Shown here: positions 52,208 to 64,000 of the stretch, piece after piece
Position numbering within the stretch: the first letter of the stretch is position 1
How the letters are laid out: each line of letters begins with the position of its first letter
Origin: Amoebidium appalachense
Taxonomy: Eukaryota > Ichthyosporea
Length of the DNA: 64,000 bases
NCBI GenBank assembly: GCA_963693365.1
Contig: CAVNZM010000001.1
Span: 3,844,001-3,908,000, forward strand
Direction of reading: 5' to 3'
Translations under genes and position numbers: made by a program
The notes under the pieces: model-generated
Told to the model about the DNA's origin: nothing
What the model saw: only the letters and a program-made list of their open reading frames with translations
Databases searched by the model: none

Positions 52208-52341
52208 TGCCATTCCCAACGTTCACTATACCATCCCCCCATAACTTTCCCTTTGTCTGTGCATGTGTGTGCGTGTGTGGCATGTATCATGCTGTGCATA
52301 TCCCACATGCATTGCCATGCATGGGCATGTCTGGGTGTTGA

Positions 52342-63851
<11,510 letters not shown>

Positions 63852-63855
63852 CTGC

Positions 63856-63857
63856 GC

Positions 63858-63942
<85 letters not shown>

Positions 63943-64000
63943 CGCGCGTGCGTGTGCGCGTGCGTGTGCGTGTGCGTGTGCGTGTGCGTGTGCGTGTGTT
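63856..64000. repeat. (GT)n, (GC)n and (GTGTGC)n at the window edge
   Basis: About 76 bases of (GT)n, a GC-rich alternating core, then GTGTGC units to the end. Alternating purine-pyrimidine DNA of this length can adopt Z form. In transcript sense it precedes the 63851 exon acceptor. Confidence 0.95.

Overview
The window is nuclear DNA from an intron-rich eukaryote. Every multi-exon gene I can rebuild has GT-AG introns, exons of roughly 60-280 bases (a few longer) and introns packed with microsatellites, long poly(C)/poly(G) runs and transposons. The gene set (a small-Tim chaperone, a Munc13-type MUN-domain protein, a bacterial-type glycerol-3-phosphate dehydrogenase, an orphan seven-helix protein) suits a protist, perhaps a unicellular relative of animals or fungi. 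The sequence alone does not fix the lineage.

Layout. 0.8-9.9 kb, plus strand: a Pro/Gly/Gln-rich protein gene of seven exons, no recognised family. 9.9-14.5 kb: gene-free, repeats. 14.65-15.68 kb, minus: intronless NAD-type glycerol-3-phosphate dehydrogenase with a nearby TATA-like box, CCAAT motif and AATAAA. 15.7-20.35 kb: repeats and a retroelement 3' fragment. 20.58-27.26 kb, plus: a five-exon Mutator-like (MULE) transposase gene whose 3.3-kb second intron carries a poly(A)-tailed, 5'-truncated non-LTR retrotransposon with an intact reverse transcriptase ORF on the opposite strand. 27.3-40.3 kb: about 13 kb of mainly simple repeats, degenerate duplications and weak ORFs. 40.32-44.24 kb, minus: TIM13 in three exons. 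44.69-46.43 kb: decayed reverse-transcriptase element with inverted ends. 48.36-49.80 kb, plus: a seven-helix membrane protein in two exons. 52.34-63.85 kb, minus: the C-terminal 670 residues, in 19 exons, of a Munc13/UNC13-like MUN-domain protein whose 5' part lies beyond the window.

The genes are not an operon and share no obvious pathway. The connected story is in the repeats. (1) A dispersed family with the conserved head CTGAGGATGGGCTCTGCTTA ends in a poly(C) run or C-rich stretch in every copy seen here. (2) A 114-125-bp MITE family occurs three times, each copy with a perfect 9-bp target duplication, as MULEs make, beside a MULE transposase gene. (3) A 1.1-1.3-kb repeat carrying the family-1 end lies inverted in introns of two genes 35 kb apart. 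(4) At least 14 homopolymer junctions share one polarity, poly(C) then poly(A) on one strand. Splice models were made by eye from phase agreement and GT/AG signals; homopolymer lengths may be affected by sequencing.
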